DNA from: Fidelibacterota bacterium UBA7303
GTDB lineage: Bacteria; Fidelibacterota; Marinisomatia; Marinisomatales; UBA1611
DNA length: 6,231 bases
Direction of reading: 5' to 3'
NCBI GenBank assembly: GCA_002471805.1
Contig: DKQR01000165.1
Span: 1 to 6,231 of the forward strand
The notes under the pieces are model-generated. The model was not told where the DNA came from, did not search any database, and saw only the letters and a list, made by a program, of their open reading frames with translations. The position numbers were made by a program, and so were the translations under genes. Below, one piece after another: positions 5,751-6,231 of the stretch (positions are counted from its first letter, which is position 1; every line of letters begins with the position of its first letter).

Positions 5751-6231
5751 ATGAATAATCCAAATATATCAGTTCTTGGTTTCCCGGTCGATGAACATTC
5801 CTCTTTCCTGCGCGGCCCGGGAAAAGCGCCTCAAAAGATTCTGGATGCCTTTTATTCGGAAAGAACAAACAAATTTTCCGAAAATGGTATTGATCTGGGA
5901 TCACAAAACCTGTGGGACAATAAGGGTCTTGTCAAACTTTCAACTGGTGAACAGGGCATTAACACAATTCGAGATTCTATTCTTGCTGAATTGCAAAAAG
6001 GGCAGCGATGTATTTCCCTGGGAGGCGATCATTCCATTACGTTTCCTATTATCCAGGCTTATAGAAGAATATTTCAGCCATTAAATATCCTTCACTTTGA
6101 TGCTCATCCCGATCTCTACGAAAATTTTGCGGATGATCCTTTTTCCCATGCATCTCCTTTTGCCCGCATTCTAGAGAATCATTTGGCGGATCGACTGGTA
6201 CAGGTTGGTATTCGCACTATGAATGACCACC
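5751..6231 (+). CDS. Arginase/agmatinase-family ureohydrolase, N-terminal part (3' end outside window)
   Basis: The first 160 codons of a ureohydrolase, a family of dimanganese enzymes that release urea from arginine (arginase) or agmatine (agmatinase) or act on related guanidino compounds. The frame runs open from ATG 5751 to the window edge. Metal-binding motifs are visible in order: GGDHSITFP with His94, then HFDAHPDLY with Asp117, His119 and Asp121; SHASPF with His133 follows. The two late aspartate ligands lie beyond the edge. The run from DAHPD through SHASPFARI to VQVGIRTMN, and the opening ISVLGFPVDEHSSFLRGP, resemble plant arginases as I recall them, more than the typical bacterial SpeB or RocF. 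Substrate cannot be settled from half a protein, so no symbol is given. An in-frame TAA four codons before the ATG fixes the start. The leader reads TTTTTTCCC before ATG, with no Shine-Dalgarno. It diverges from proS across 105 bases. Confidence 0.93.
   Translation, partial: MNNPNISVLGFPVDEHSSFLRGPGKAPQKILDAFYSERTNKFSENGIDLGSQNLWDNKGLVKLSTGEQGINTIRDSILAELQKGQRCISLGGDHSITFPIIQAYRRIFQPLNILHFDAHPDLYENFADDPFSHASPFARILENHLADRLVQVGIRTMNDH

Noticed and set aside
5647..5904. Minus-strand open frame of 85 codons overlapping the ureohydrolase start
   Set aside because: It is antisense to a clear enzyme gene, has no recognisable domain and spans the divergent promoter region; it is a shadow frame.

Overview
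This is a conserved chromosomal segment from what looks like a free-living, motile bacterium. It carries seven protein genes, two of them cut by the window edges, and I see no RNA gene, mobile element or CRISPR array. Several traits point to the FCB superphylum (Bacteroidota, Calditrichota, Marinimicrobia and relatives): a short eukaryote/archaea-type prolyl-tRNA synthetase, a rhomboid protease with a small charged C-terminal domain, a RecO without zinc cysteines, and start codons behind AT-rich leaders with no clear Shine-Dalgarno sequence. This placement is inference from gene types recalled from memory, not from a search.

Layout. From the left edge on the + strand come the last 128 codons of enolase (eno) and then an FtsB/DivIC-type division protein whose ATG shares one base with the enolase stop. 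A 21-base gap separates this pair from a convergent run of five minus-strand genes. In transcription order these are prolyl-tRNA synthetase (proS, 5645-4179), RecO (4093-3401), a rhomboid protease (3327-2500), a MotA/PomA-type stator subunit (2417-1494) and a MotB/PomB-type stator subunit (1489-767). The spacings are 85, 73, 82 and 4 bases, so motA-motB is a tight pair while the others may have their own signals. Divergent from proS across 105 bases, a + strand ureohydrolase (arginase/agmatinase family) starts at 5751 and runs off the right edge.

How the genes relate. MotA and MotB would form an ion-driven stator; the membrane segment of MotB resembles the sodium-type PomB/MotS proteins more than proton-type MotB. 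No other flagellar gene is in view. The remaining genes are housekeeping: glycolysis, septum assembly, tRNA charging, recombinational repair and arginine or agmatine breakdown. They show no common pathway.

I found no convincing undescribed multi-gene system. The points most worth checking are the sodium-type stator pair away from other flagellar genes, an insertion in the MotB OmpA domain, the plant-arginase-like sequence of the ureohydrolase, the RecO with no zinc ligands and a perfect 12-bp tandem duplication, and the near absence of Shine-Dalgarno sequences. Short inverted repeats in three intergenic gaps are weaker signals.
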